Notes under the pieces: model-generated
Database searches by the model: none
What the model saw: the letters and a program-made list of their open reading frames with translations, nothing else
What the model was told of the DNA's origin: nothing
Shown here: piece after piece, positions 8,668 to 17,195 of the stretch
How the letters are laid out: each line of letters begins with the position of its first letter
How positions within the stretch are numbered: the stretch's first letter is position 1
NCBI GenBank assembly: GCA_004297445.1
Contig: SCUK01000057.1
Location: 1-41,480 of the forward strand
Length of the DNA stretch: 41,480 nt
From: Anaerolineae bacterium
GTDB lineage: Bacteria; Chloroflexota; Anaerolineae; Anaerolineales; UBA11579
Reading direction: 5' to 3'
Program-made: the position numbers and the translations under genes

Positions 8668-9830
8668 TCGTACCTGATTTCAAATCGGAACTGGTAATTC
8701 CATCTACCACCTTATTGTCACCTGGCTTGGATTTAATGCAACGACTGAGTGAAATTCGTTCGGCGACCATACAGTTGGCTATTGAGGATGCCCGTTTGGA
8801 GAGAGTCCAGCTCAGTCTTGATACATCAACCCTGTATGGGAACTTTCAGATTAACCAACTCCAACACCTGCGAGATTCTTTATCTCTTAAGCTGCTTCCC
8901 CCTCCCATAGAGCTAACTGCTAAGAATCTTGAAAGTGAAATGGCATATAACGATCTTCGTTGTGCGTTTCTTCCTCGTTATGCTTCGTTTAGTCGGGAAG
9001 ATAAGATTTTCTGGCTGAACAATCTTCTTTTCCTTGTGACCAGTGATGTGCGCGAATTTCTGAATCTAATTTCAAATCGACTTCACGATGCGGAAGTTGG
9101 TCAGCGGGTTGGCTTCTCACTGGTTGGGACTTCTGGCATGGGGAAATCGTCCATGCTGTATTGGGTTTTGTGTAACAATCTGGCCAGAGAAGATGAAACT
9201 AAAACGCGGCGGTTACAGAATGCAGCATTCGTTGAGACTCCCAGTTCAAACCGTTCTGAAAAATTTCTGCCAATGGCCTTGTGTTGGTCTGTTGGGTCCT
9301 ATCCGAGCCAGAGATGGTTGGAGGGCCAGATCATTAGTGAAGCACGCAGAGCGTTCGCTTTTGCCCATACTGAGCTTCTCATGCTTGATGAAATTGTAAA
9401 TGTTAGGACCGAAATCATCCGCCGCCTCTTCATCGAAATCTGCAATCAGCTCAGAAACACACTCATTGTTTGTTCCGGGGCGAGTACTACTGTCTGGGCA
9501 GAAGGCGACGTAGAAGTAAAAGGACGATGGGGAGAAGCGCTCCATCTGGAAAAATATACAGGAGCTCGTCTGCGGGCTCTATTGTCATTCGTTGAAATTC
9601 TGTTGCCTTTTACACAACCGTCCTATCTCGCCCTTGATCAAATAAAGATCGGGACGAAGAAAACGGATGTTGTTGACGGCCCGGCGATATACATTGAGAA
9701 ATGGACCGGAGGAGTATTGCGAGAAATAATGCGATTGATTATTGCGGCCAGCAAGAACGGTATCCAAGACGAAAGAATTACCATGGAGAATCTGCAAAGC
9801 ACCTGGAAGTCTATGCACAGAAGGGAATAG
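8664..9830 (+). CDS. tnsC: TnsC/TniB-like AAA+ ATPase
   Basis: TnsC is the ATP-dependent regulator that links the target-choosing protein to the transposase by forming filaments on target DNA. The 388-residue protein has a Walker A motif (GTSGMGKSS, around residues 155-163), a Walker B motif (ELLMLDEI, near residue 238) and a sensor-like serine segment (LIVCSGAST). About 130 residues precede the ATPase core and may contain the TnsA/TnsB contact region. Its ATG overlaps the tnsB stop as ATGA, showing tight operon structure. No frame damage is visible. Confidence 0.85.
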   Translation: MIVPDFKSELVIPSTTLLSPGLDLMQRLSEIRSATIQLAIEDARLERVQLSLDTSTLYGNFQINQLQHLRDSLSLKLLPPPIELTAKNLESEMAYNDLRCAFLPRYASFSREDKIFWLNNLLFLVTSDVREFLNLISNRLHDAEVGQRVGFSLVGTSGMGKSSMLYWVLCNNLAREDETKTRRLQNAAFVETPSSNRSEKFLPMALCWSVGSYPSQRWLEGQIISEARRAFAFAHTELLMLDEIVNVRTEIIRRLFIEICNQLRNTLIVCSGASTTVWAEGDVEVKGRWGEALHLEKYTGARLRALLSFVEILLPFTQPSYLALDQIKIGTKKTDVVDGPAIYIEKWTGGVLREIMRLIIAASKNGIQDERITMENLQSTWKSMHRRE

Positions 9831-9881
9831 CTATGTGTATAGTAAGGTCTGGTCGCTGGATGATGAAAGGAATTGAAAACT

Positions 9882-10907
9882 ATGGATGGCTATTCGGTTT
9901 ATCAGAGGCTTCCCTTTCACCCCCACCCTTTTGACGGAGAGTCATTGTCTTCGTTATTGATGAGGACAGCCTCGGGCAACGGCATAATCAGCTCCAGACA
10001 GTTTCATAAGATTGCTTTTCCTCGAGGTCACTCCAAAATTTCTACGCACGACTCGAATCTAATCCCGCGGATAGATAGGTTGTCAAGATTTGGCAAGCTT
10101 CCGGAACTTCTTGGAATTTCTGAACAAAGACTCTCCAGTATGTCACTCTATCATTATTTCAAGAACCTTGGAGAACGAAATACTGCTGCCCAAGTAGAAA
10201 ATACACCGAACCAGGCTTACTTGAGAAAACTCCGCTACTGCCCGGATTGCGTTACCGAATATGGTGGATACAAACTCATCTGGCAAATCCCTTGCGTACA
10301 AATTTGCGATCAACACAAATGTCTGCTTCAGGATCGATGCCCCTGCGGTAGTTTGGTGACAGTTGATATGCCATTTATGGGTGACCTTACCAAATGCCCT
10401 AACTGCAGTATCGGACTAGGAGGAGCCCCACGCGAGGTTCCCGAAGGCCCCAAGGTAATAGAACTCCTAGAGTGTGTATTCATGGTTAGATTCTTGCTAG
10501 ACCCCGATTTTCCTGCACGGGTTGAATCAGGAGAAGTATTTAGGGTCCTCGGGCAAAAGATCATCACCTTCTTGTGCGATGTTGCCCACTCTGAAGAACT
10601 TCATAAGGTCATATTCTTCGGCCTGAACGATTTAATGCTGCTTGATGGCATCACGGCTCACTGCTCCTCTTGGGAAACTAGAACCTCTTCCAAGCATTTC
10701 AGATACAAGGCCTCATATTGCTTATGTAAGCGGATTTCCCGAAAATTGATAGAGATGGATTTCGAGACGGGAATTATCGCGGCGCGATATCGATTTCTGA
10801 GAAACATCTATTGCGAATATTTGAATCAACATTCAGGGCAGATAGATTTGATTGAAAATCAATCCTTTTCCGATTTTGTGTTTCATTCAATAGAAAACTA
10901 TAGTTAA
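9882..10907 (+). CDS. tniQ: TniQ/TnsD-family target-selection protein
   Basis: TniQ proteins choose the target and recruit TnsC. The 341-residue product starts with the usual TniQ N-terminus (RLPFHPHPFDGESLSSLLMR, about residues 8-28) and has zinc-binding motifs at about residues 107-175: CPDC, a following C..H..C, CPCG and CPNC. The C-terminal 165 residues show no recognised domain and would be the place for target recognition. The ATG at 9882 follows AAGGA with 10 bp spacing; a TTG at 9873 is an upstream alternative. It is smaller than Tn7 TnsD (about 500 residues) but larger than the minimal TniQ of type V-K CRISPR-associated transposons. No cas gene or CRISPR array lies nearby, so the target is unknown. 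Confidence 0.82.
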   Translation: MDGYSVYQRLPFHPHPFDGESLSSLLMRTASGNGIISSRQFHKIAFPRGHSKISTHDSNLIPRIDRLSRFGKLPELLGISEQRLSSMSLYHYFKNLGERNTAAQVENTPNQAYLRKLRYCPDCVTEYGGYKLIWQIPCVQICDQHKCLLQDRCPCGSLVTVDMPFMGDLTKCPNCSIGLGGAPREVPEGPKVIELLECVFMVRFLLDPDFPARVESGEVFRVLGQKIITFLCDVAHSEELHKVIFFGLNDLMLLDGITAHCSSWETRTSSKHFRYKASYCLCKRISRKLIEMDFETGIIAARYRFLRNIYCEYLNQHSGQIDLIENQSFSDFVFHSIENYS

Positions 10908-11258
10908 ACTCACAGGTAGAACTTGGTACTTGGGAGTTGGGACCAACATGAAGTGCTGCGATTGCCACACCGTGTCATTATTCGGGCAACAGGGGCAACA
11001 GTACGCCCCGAAGGGTAATGTACAGAATGTCTTGTCGTCCACTCAATCAAAGTGAGAGTATCAACTACTAGAGCAAACCTAAACTTCTAAATGAAAGCCC
11101 TCTCAACCCCAGTCATCTAAAGTGGCTAGCATTGGAGAAGATGTATCTCCAAGAAGGATCTTGTTTACAGGAAAACAAAGTTGAGTATCTATTCAGGACG
11201 AATCCTTCGCTCAGAGAGCGCGATAGCGAGAGTACCCGATCAGGGGAGTTGTTAGTAT
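10908..11258. other. Gene-free AT-rich gap after tniQ
   Basis: Nothing with clear coding potential is seen in these 351 bp. Visible structure is limited to a tandem 9-bp repeat (GGGCAACAG twice, 10984-11001) and a short hairpin GGAGA/TCTCC at about 11132-11148. A 35-codon frame at 10948-11055 starts MKCCDCHTV but has no ribosome binding site or relatives I recognise. The gap could contain transposon-end sequences, but no repeated 20-bp motif of the kind bound by TnsB was evident. Confidence 0.4.
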
Positions 11259-11549
11259 CTGATATATGAATTCTATTTAAGGCTGGCGGGGATCGAAAAC
11301 GCCAGCGTTCCTAAGATGTACCTTCGCCGCACTAGCTTCTGCAAACGATTTGAAACCACCTTGCGAACGGAATTTTCTCGAAAGGCTATTCGCGGTGGAT
11401 CCTATCGAAGCCTGGAGGCGGTTCAAGAGGCCTTTAATGCATGGCTGCTGTACTACAACACTGAATGCCCCATTCTCGGTTACCGCAACATGGGGAAGAC
11501 GCCAATGGAGATGGTAGAGCAGTATCTGAAGGCGAGGGCAACGAAATAA
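11259..11549 (+). pseudogene. IS481-like transposase, C-terminal fragment
   Basis: The open frame reads LAGIENASVPKM, then CKRFETTLRTEF, SYRSLEAVQEAFNAWLLYYN and a GYRNMGKTP ending. This matches the end of IS481/IS3-type integrase-core transposases, where a catalytic Glu stands in a CERF segment and is followed by the FYRSLEELQ..LD.WL..YN.ERPHQGY..G pattern. The normal Glu of CERF is Lys here, and the conserved ERPHQ is ECPIL. The remaining roughly 250 N-terminal residues are absent, and a TAG closes the frame upstream. It is a decayed insertion-sequence remnant between the Tn7-like operon and the restriction island. Confidence 0.75.
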
Positions 11550-11712
11550 CTTGAATAGAATAACCTGCCCAAGTGGGGGCAAAACACTCCTCTAGAGATT
11601 CATGGGGATTCTGTTGGCCCGACTCCCTTGGATATGTTCTGGGAAGTTTTGGGGTTTGCGGAGAAGCGAGGCCAAGGAAATTCTTTCCCAGAATTAACCC
11701 ACAAACAAATAT

Positions 11713-11729
11713 CAGTATTCATGATACTG
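11713..11729. promoter_or_regulatory. Inverted repeat, possible operator
   Basis: CAGTAT and ATACTG form perfect 6-bp arms around a 5-bp centre (TCATG). The repeat sits 11 bp upstream of the -35 box of the island promoter, which suits a regulator binding site. No regulator gene is encoded next to it. Confidence 0.4.
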
Positions 11730-11739
11730 AACAAAATAC

Positions 11740-11768
11740 TTGACAAATCTGCTCTTTTGTGCTATAAT
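11740..11768 (+). promoter_or_regulatory. Consensus sigma70-type promoter of the defence island
   Basis: TTGACA at 11740-11745 and TATAAT at 11763-11768 are separated by exactly 17 bp, a full match to the housekeeping promoter consensus. Transcription would begin near 11775, just ahead of the AGGAGG ribosome binding site of the first hsdS gene. It probably drives the restriction operon that runs to 25.4 kb, as all those genes share its direction. Confidence 0.8.
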
Positions 11769-11806
11769 ATGGAGTGTTAGAGTACCGTGCACTACTAGGA
11801 GGGCAC

Positions 11807-12406
11807 TTGACGGCAACCGAACTCCGCCTCGAAGATATCGCCAACATCCAGATGGGGTATCAGGCCCGGGCGGGCATTGCTGAAAACCTGGACGCAGAGT
11901 ATAGCGTCCTGCGGGCGCTGGATATTGACGACGGCGGGCTTAACTTTAGCGGAGCGATGCGCTTTTCTCCGGGCATCAACGCTGCCCCCTACCTGATAAG
12001 CAGCGGCGATATCCTGCTGGTCGCTCGGGGGCAGAACCACCTGGCGCACCTTGTCCAGGAGGCGCCCGCAAATGCGGTGGCTTCCAACTCGTTCTACATC
12101 GTACGTCTGCTGGGAAATACCGCGCTGCTCCCCGAATACCTCGTCTGGTGGCTGAACGCCCCGGAAGCCCAGACGTATTTCGCCCAGCAGCAGGGCCGCA
12201 GCACAATCCCGTTCCTTTCCAAGAAGGCGTTGGGGGCCTGCATGGTGCGGGTGCCGCCTCTGGAAGTGCAGGCCCGCATCGGGAACATCATTAATCTGGC
12301 CCGGCGCGAAAGAGCGTTGACTCGCCAGCTCGCAGAAAAGAAGAACATCTTGATTGAGGAAGTCTGCCGCAAAGCGGCCCGGCATTCGTCGCAGGCGAAT
12401 GCATAA
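11807..12406 (+). CDS. hsdS: Half-size type I specificity subunit (single TRD)
   Basis: HsdS subunits give type I restriction-modification enzymes their DNA target. This 199-residue protein has one target recognition domain (about residues 1-150) and one C-terminal coiled-coil (VPPLEVQARIGNIINLARRE onward), half of the usual two-domain architecture. Single-TRD HsdS proteins can work as homodimers that recognise palindromic sites. The TTG at 11807 is chosen because AGGAGG stands 4 bp upstream and because the promoter would begin transcripts near 11775; the in-frame GTG at 11774 is at or before the transcription start. It precedes hsdM by 39 bp. It could be an alternative specificity subunit beside the full-length one at 13.97 kb, or a regulator of it. 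Confidence 0.75.
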   Translation: MTATELRLEDIANIQMGYQARAGIAENLDAEYSVLRALDIDDGGLNFSGAMRFSPGINAAPYLISSGDILLVARGQNHLAHLVQEAPANAVASNSFYIVRLLGNTALLPEYLVWWLNAPEAQTYFAQQQGRSTIPFLSKKALGACMVRVPPLEVQARIGNIINLARRERALTRQLAEKKNILIEEVCRKAARHSSQANA

Positions 12407-12445
12407 GAATTCGACAACACCGTATTCCACGACCTGAGGAGAAAA

Positions 12446-13972
12446 ATGGCAAACGGAAAACTCACCCAACGCGAACTAGCCGACATTGCATGGGCGGCAT
12501 GTGATTCATTTCGTGGGGCGCTGGACCCGGCGGAGTATAAGAATTACATCCTGACGATGCTATTCATCAAATATTTGAGCGACCTGTACAAGGACCGCAA
12601 GGCGGAATACACCGAGCGCTACGGCGGCGATGCTGAGCGTGTGCGCCGCGCCCTGGAGCGTGAGCGTTTCCGGTTGTCAGAGAGCGCCACATTTGACAAG
12701 CTCTACAGCCAGCGCGAGGCCTCAAACCTCGGTGAACTTATCAACGAGGCGCTTGAAAAAATCGAAGATGATAACAAATCGAAACTGGAAGGGGTTTTCC
12801 GCAATATTGACTTTAACAGTTCGCATGCCCTGGGCGAGACCAAAGACCGCAACCGACGTCTAAAGCATCTGCTGGACGATTTTGCTAACCCGCGATTGGA
12901 CTTGCGGCCATCGGTGGTAGGGGACCGCGACATCATTGGCGACGTGTACGAGTATCTCATCGGTCAGTTTGCCGCCGATGCCGGCAAAAAGGCCGGCGAG
13001 TTCTACACCCCGCCGGAGGTCTCCATCCTGCTGGCGAAACTGATGCAGCCGCAACCCGGCCAGCGCATCTGCGACCCGGCGTGCGGCTCCGGCTCGCTGC
13101 TCATCCGAGTGGGGCGCGAGGTGGGCGGCGACAACTTCTTCCTGGCTGGGCAGGAGAGCAACGGCTCGACCTGGTCGCTGGCGCGCATGAACATGTTCCT
13201 GCACTCGATGGATGGGGCGCGGATTGAATGGTGCGACACCATCAGCAACCCCAAACTGCTGGAAGGCGATGACCTGATGCGCTTCGATATCGTGGTCGCC
13301 AACCCGCCGTTTTCGCTCAAGAAGTGGGGCTACGATGTGGCCGAGAATGATATTTACAAACGCTTTCACCGCGGCCTGCCGCCGCAATCGCGCGGCGACT
13401 ATGCTTTTATTAGCCACATGATTGAAATCGCCCACGAGATGAAGGGCAAGGTGGGCGTGATTGTGCCGCACGGCGTGCTGTTCCGCAGCGCGGCCGAGGG
13501 CGTGATTCGCCGCAAGCTGGTGGAGGACAACCTGCTGGAGGCGGTCATCGGCCTGCCGGAAAAAATGTTCTTTGGCACCGGCATCCCGGCGGCCATGCTG
13601 GTATTCAACAAAGCCCGTAAACCATGGAAGGAAGCGAAGAACGACCGCGACCAATATGTGCTGTTCATTGACGCCAGCCGCGAATATGAAGACGGCACCA
13701 AACAGAACCGTTTGAGTGAGGCGCACATCGAGAAAATTGTACAGACCTTCCTCCAGTTCAGCGAAGTGGAAAAATACAGCCACCGCGCCACGCTAGAGGA
13801 AATCCAGGAAGCGGATTTCAACCTCAACATTCCGCGTTACGTGGATACGTTTGAAGAACAGGAAGAGATTGACCTGGCGGCGGTGCAGGCCGAGATCGCC
13901 ACTCTGGAGGGCGAACTGGCTGAGGTGCAGGTACAAATGGCGGAATATCTGAAGGAGTTGGGGCTTGAGTAA
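12446..13972 (+). CDS. hsdM: Type I restriction-modification DNA methyltransferase subunit
   Basis: HsdM transfers a methyl group from S-adenosylmethionine to the N6 of adenine and with HsdS forms the methylase core. The 508-residue protein has the helical N-terminal HsdM domain (residues 5-140), an EFYTPPEV motif, the SAM-binding motif DPACGSGSLL and the catalytic NPPF motif (VVANPPFSLK). A coiled-coil tail (last 40 residues) is suited to pairing with HsdS. A GAGGAG ribosome binding site precedes the ATG. The length and motifs are normal for an active enzyme. Its last 8 bases overlap the following hsdS gene. Confidence 0.95.
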   Translation: MANGKLTQRELADIAWAACDSFRGALDPAEYKNYILTMLFIKYLSDLYKDRKAEYTERYGGDAERVRRALERERFRLSESATFDKLYSQREASNLGELINEALEKIEDDNKSKLEGVFRNIDFNSSHALGETKDRNRRLKHLLDDFANPRLDLRPSVVGDRDIIGDVYEYLIGQFAADAGKKAGEFYTPPEVSILLAKLMQPQPGQRICDPACGSGSLLIRVGREVGGDNFFLAGQESNGSTWSLARMNMFLHSMDGARIEWCDTISNPKLLEGDDLMRFDIVVANPPFSLKKWGYDVAENDIYKRFHRGLPPQSRGDYAFISHMIEIAHEMKGKVGVIVPHGVLFRSAAEGVIRRKLVEDNLLEAVIGLPEKMFFGTGIPAAMLVFNKARKPWKEAKNDRDQYVLFIDASREYEDGTKQNRLSEAHIEKIVQTFLQFSEVEKYSHRATLEEIQEADFNLNIPRYVDTFEEQEEIDLAAVQAEIATLEGELAEVQVQMAEYLKELGLE

Positions 13973-15206
13973 CCCAAGTTCCTTCGACTCTCCTCTAAAT
14001 CTTCCAGAAGGCTGGCATTTGTCACGCCTTGGAAATATCGGCAGATTTACAAAGGGTTCAGGAATAACAAAAGCTGACCTTGTCGAAACCGGTATTCCTT
14101 GCGTCCGGTACGGCGAACTCTATACCAACCACAATTATGTAATAAAGCGATTTCACTCCTTCATTAATGAAGAAGTGGCAGCCACCAGCAAACGCATCCA
14201 CAAAGGCGACATTCTATTTGCAGGTTCTGGAGAAACCGCGGCTGAAATAGGAAAGTGTGCTGCATACTTGGGAAATGAAGAAGCCTATGCAGGTGGAGAC
14301 ATCATTATTTTGAGGCCAGAAAAGGCGGATGCTGCGTTTCTTGGATATTCGTTGAATCATGAAACAATAAATCGCCAGAAAGCCAAACTTGGACAAGGCT
14401 ATTCAGTAGTGCACATTTACCCCGAACTGCTGAAGAAAATCGTCATTCCTCTTCCACCCCTCCCCGAACAGCGCAAAATCGCTGCCATCCTTAGCACGTG
14501 GGACCGGGCGATTGAACTTCTCGGCAAGCAGATTGCGACCAAGCAGCGGCTCAAGAAAGCGTTCATGCAGCGCCTGCTGACTGGCAAGGTGCGGTTTCCG
14601 GAGTTTGAGGAGGACTGGAAAGAAGTGCACTTAGGAGAAATTCTAAAGTCCCGGAATGAGAAGTCACCACAATCTGAGCAACTTCAACTGTATTCCTTAA
14701 CTATTGAAGAGGGCGTTACCCCTAAGACTGACAGATACGATAGAGAAGCATTGGTAAAAGAAGAAACTATAAAAGAATACAAGATTGTGCATCCATATGA
14801 TATTGTCTATAACCCGGCGAATCTGAGGTGGGGTGCTATAGGAATAAATACGTTCGACAAGAGCGTATTGGTCTCCCCGATTTATGAGGTTTTGTATTTG
14901 CGAGATCCCAAGCAGTATATTGTGGAACTGATATTTGCTATCCTGAGTTCTCCTCGTCAAATCACTAAATTTTCACGCTTTGGAGAGGGGACCATATACG
15001 AAAGGATTAGTGTCAAAATCAAAGACTTTCTTTCAGAAAGGATAATAATTCCTAGAAACTACAACGAACAGCATCAGATCGCTGCTTTTCTTAACCGAGT
15101 TAATTGGGAAATCGGGACACTTCAAGAAGAGCAGCGCTTATACCGTCTTCAGAAGCGCGGACTGATGCAGAAGTTGCTTACCGGCGAAGTGCGGGTGAGG
15201 GTGTAA
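13965..15206 (+). CDS. hsdS: Type I specificity subunit, two TRDs
   Basis: The 413-residue protein has the full HsdS layout: TRD1 (about 8-150), a central conserved coiled-coil (IPLPPLPEQRKIAAILSTWD to RLLTGKVRFPEFE, about 160-220), TRD2 (about 220-360) and a terminal coiled-coil ending MQKLLTGEVRV. The TTG start overlaps hsdM and has AAGGAG 7 bp upstream. Base composition is uneven: the two TRD-coding stretches are AT-rich while the central conserved part (about 14430-14630) is GC-rich like hsdM and hsdR. That suggests the TRDs were acquired by recombination, a known route of specificity change in type I systems. Confidence 0.92.
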   Translation: MSNPSSFDSPLNLPEGWHLSRLGNIGRFTKGSGITKADLVETGIPCVRYGELYTNHNYVIKRFHSFINEEVAATSKRIHKGDILFAGSGETAAEIGKCAAYLGNEEAYAGGDIIILRPEKADAAFLGYSLNHETINRQKAKLGQGYSVVHIYPELLKKIVIPLPPLPEQRKIAAILSTWDRAIELLGKQIATKQRLKKAFMQRLLTGKVRFPEFEEDWKEVHLGEILKSRNEKSPQSEQLQLYSLTIEEGVTPKTDRYDREALVKEETIKEYKIVHPYDIVYNPANLRWGAIGINTFDKSVLVSPIYEVLYLRDPKQYIVELIFAILSSPRQITKFSRFGEGTIYERISVKIKDFLSERIIIPRNYNEQHQIAAFLNRVNWEIGTLQEEQRLYRLQKRGLMQKLLTGEVRVRV

Positions 15207-15222
15207 GGAGGAGGGTAATCAG

Positions 15223-16227
15223 GTGCTAAGAAACTTAAATGACTTGAATGGCAAGAAATTTTCTATCAACCTACTGCCTGATGAAAATGGATTAATCGGA
15301 AGGCAATGTCCTATAGAAACCTGTGAAAGCTACTTCAAAATAAAACCAGGGACTGGAATAATGGGCGAAGAGTATTTAATGAGATGCCCATACTGCGGAG
15401 TGCGCAGCGAAAACAATGAACTTGCAACGCCAGAGCAGATTGAATATGCAAAGAGTTTGGTGATGCAAGAGGTTCAAAAAGCTTTGAGGCAAGACTTAAA
15501 GGAATGGGGAAGGAGTATTGAAAGAAGCACACGCAGAAGCTTCATAAGAATCAAAACGCACTTCAAGTCCTCCCTTATTCCCGTTGAGCATTATGACGAA
15601 AGAGATCTGGAAACCATCGTCATCTGCAAGACGTGTGCTCTAGAGTACTCAATCTTTGGCAAGTTTTCATTCTGTCCCTGTTGTGGTGATGCCAACGTAC
15701 TTCAAATTCTGCGGGCAAATCTGGAACTAGTCCAGAAATTGATTTCGCTGGCTTTGCGAGAGGAAAATGTTGATATCAAGGAAAGTTTGCTACTAAATAG
15801 TTTAGAGGATGTTGTGTCTTCGTTCGACTCCTTTGGAAGAAATACTGTTCGCTTATTCGTGAGAAACACGCCCCTCGAGGGATCAGAAGTGTCTTTTCAA
15901 AGCATAAGCAAGGCACGAGAAAAAATTAGGAAAGAGTTTGGATTTGACTTCTGTAACGGTCTTGTTGAGGAAAACTGGCGCGAGATAATTGCCTGTTTTG
16001 GCAAGCGGCACTTGATCGCGCACAATGATGGCACTATTGACCAAAAGTACATTGATACAACTCAGGACTTTCGGGCAGAAGTCGGGAGGCAGATAAGTGT
16101 TTCCTCAGGTGAGATCACTAAACTGACAATTGCTATCGAAAGAATCGGTAGGCAGTTACAGTCTGGCCTAAGTAACTGGAAAGATCAATTTAACAAAGGA
16201 ACTGACGAGGATGGCAAACAAGAATAA
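15223..16227 (+). CDS. Double zinc-ribbon protein with HEPN-like motif
   Basis: The 334-residue protein is of no family I can name. Two Cys-rich knuckle pairs are visible: CPIETC with CPYCG (about 29-59) and CKTC with CPCCG (about 132-153). The C-terminal half is helical and contains RHLIAHND, with R262 and H267 spaced as the Rx4-6H motif of HEPN domains, many of which are RNases in toxins and abortive defence. The GTG start follows a strong AAGGAGGAGGG sequence. The gene lies between hsdS and hsdR in an AT-rich block, with a membrane protein and a RloC-like protein following, a setting that favours a defence role. The HEPN call rests on one motif in a helical region, so RNase activity is only a hypothesis. 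Confidence 0.7.
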   Translation: MLRNLNDLNGKKFSINLLPDENGLIGRQCPIETCESYFKIKPGTGIMGEEYLMRCPYCGVRSENNELATPEQIEYAKSLVMQEVQKALRQDLKEWGRSIERSTRRSFIRIKTHFKSSLIPVEHYDERDLETIVICKTCALEYSIFGKFSFCPCCGDANVLQILRANLELVQKLISLALREENVDIKESLLLNSLEDVVSSFDSFGRNTVRLFVRNTPLEGSEVSFQSISKAREKIRKEFGFDFCNGLVEENWREIIACFGKRHLIAHNDGTIDQKYIDTTQDFRAEVGRQISVSSGEITKLTIAIERIGRQLQSGLSNWKDQFNKGTDEDGKQE

Positions 16228-16309
16228 GCATGCAGTAATCCGTGTCGTCATCAATCCCGAAAGCAAATGGGGTGCATAAAGACTTGGGTTTATGCAAGGG
16301 CTGCTCACC

Positions 16310-16318
16310 GGGGGGGGG
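16310..16318 (+). repeat. Homopolymeric run of nine G
   Basis: Nine consecutive G lie 24 bp before the ATG of the membrane protein gene. Such runs can slip in length and change promoter or leader spacing. It is also a usual place for sequencing error. Confidence 0.6.
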
Positions 16319-16342
16319 CGAGTGAAGATATAAGGAGAGACA

Positions 16343-17056
16343 ATGAAATTTGAGAATACTTTCTTGCTAAAGGACTATTTTAACTACTATTTCCCAGGGA
16401 TAATCTGGCTTCTCTGTTTGTTCGCTGTTATTCTGCCGATTGAAAACCTACAAGCCTTGGGGGAATTCCTTCAGAGTTGGAACATAGTGTTTGTCCAGGT
16501 CTCTGGCGTCATTTGGCTCCTTTTCTTAGCGCTGATACCCTACCTAGTGGGCTTCGTTATGAATCCGCTGGGGGAGATGCTCACCGAATTTTTACGCAAA
16601 CGTGGGAACGATGCCGTCAAATGGTCCACAGAACCGAGCGAACCTCTGAATAAACTTGGCTTGTCAGTCGATGAAGTAGAAATCATCCAGAAACAGGCAA
16701 CAAAGATCTTTGGCATGAAGAAGTTGCCTTCCAGCGAAAATTTCAACCACATTCGCGCATTCGTTGCGAATCATGGCGGCGGTGGCTATGATTTGAGTGT
16801 TAGGACGTTGGATTTGGTGAACTTTGCCGAGGCGATGCTTCCTCCTGTCCCGATTCTATTTCTGATTTTGGGGACGCGCTTATTGCAAACCTCTGGAATC
16901 GCTGGCAGTGGGCTTCTTCTACTTGCTGTGTATATCACCTGGGCACTACGACGGCGATATCTCTACCTGCGTGGATATTGGGTAATGCATGTGCATCGTG
17001 CGTTCATAGCGATTGCAGCCGAAAGACAAACGCTCGTAACATCTGGGAAGAAATGA
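16343..17056 (+). CDS. Multi-pass membrane protein of the defence island
   Basis: This 237-residue protein is not recognised. Hydrophobic segments at about residues 16-33, 50-74 and 165-200 (the last probably two helices) point to four membrane passes, with a soluble loop of about 85 residues between the second and third. A GGAGAG ribosome binding site stands close before the ATG. The 115-bp gap upstream contains a run of nine G and a 22-codon frame (16211-16279) that overlaps the end of the previous gene. Its position between a HEPN-like protein and a RloC-like ATPase suggests a membrane-acting part of a defence module, but no domain supports a specific activity. Confidence 0.65.
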   Translation: MKFENTFLLKDYFNYYFPGIIWLLCLFAVILPIENLQALGEFLQSWNIVFVQVSGVIWLLFLALIPYLVGFVMNPLGEMLTEFLRKRGNDAVKWSTEPSEPLNKLGLSVDEVEIIQKQATKIFGMKKLPSSENFNHIRAFVANHGGGGYDLSVRTLDLVNFAEAMLPPVPILFLILGTRLLQTSGIAGSGLLLLAVYITWALRRRYLYLRGYWVMHVHRAFIAIAAERQTLVTSGKK

Positions 17057-17195
17057 GTTGAAAGACGTCGGAAAGAATAGGAAGACTACACCTCATGCAA
17101 TTCCTAACCCGGAAGTTGGCAGGGGTGTGATGTAATGAGGGGAGATGTAGAAGTTGCTCTCCAAAAATTTTCGGATATGATCGTACGGAGGAAAA

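Noticed and set aside
10948..11055. 35-residue frame with a CCDC motif after tniQ
   Set aside because: There is no ribosome binding site, it is short, and it overlaps no recognisable domain; chance is the simpler explanation.
5373..11150. Matching 7-bp words (AGATGAC, GATACAT) upstream of the mini-DDE gene and inverted after tniQ, as transposon ends
   Set aside because: The words are in a different order and spacing at the two places and there is no extended inverted repeat, so chance similarity is likely.
10908..11258. CRISPR array or guide RNA beside the Tn7-like operon
   Set aside because: No regularly spaced repeats of 25-40 bp were found here or elsewhere in the window, and no cas gene is present.
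16211..16279. 22-residue frame MANKNKHAVIRV overlapping the end of the zinc-ribbon gene
   Set aside because: It is too short to support and lacks a clear ribosome binding site; it could be the remnant of a lost gene start, but nothing confirms this.
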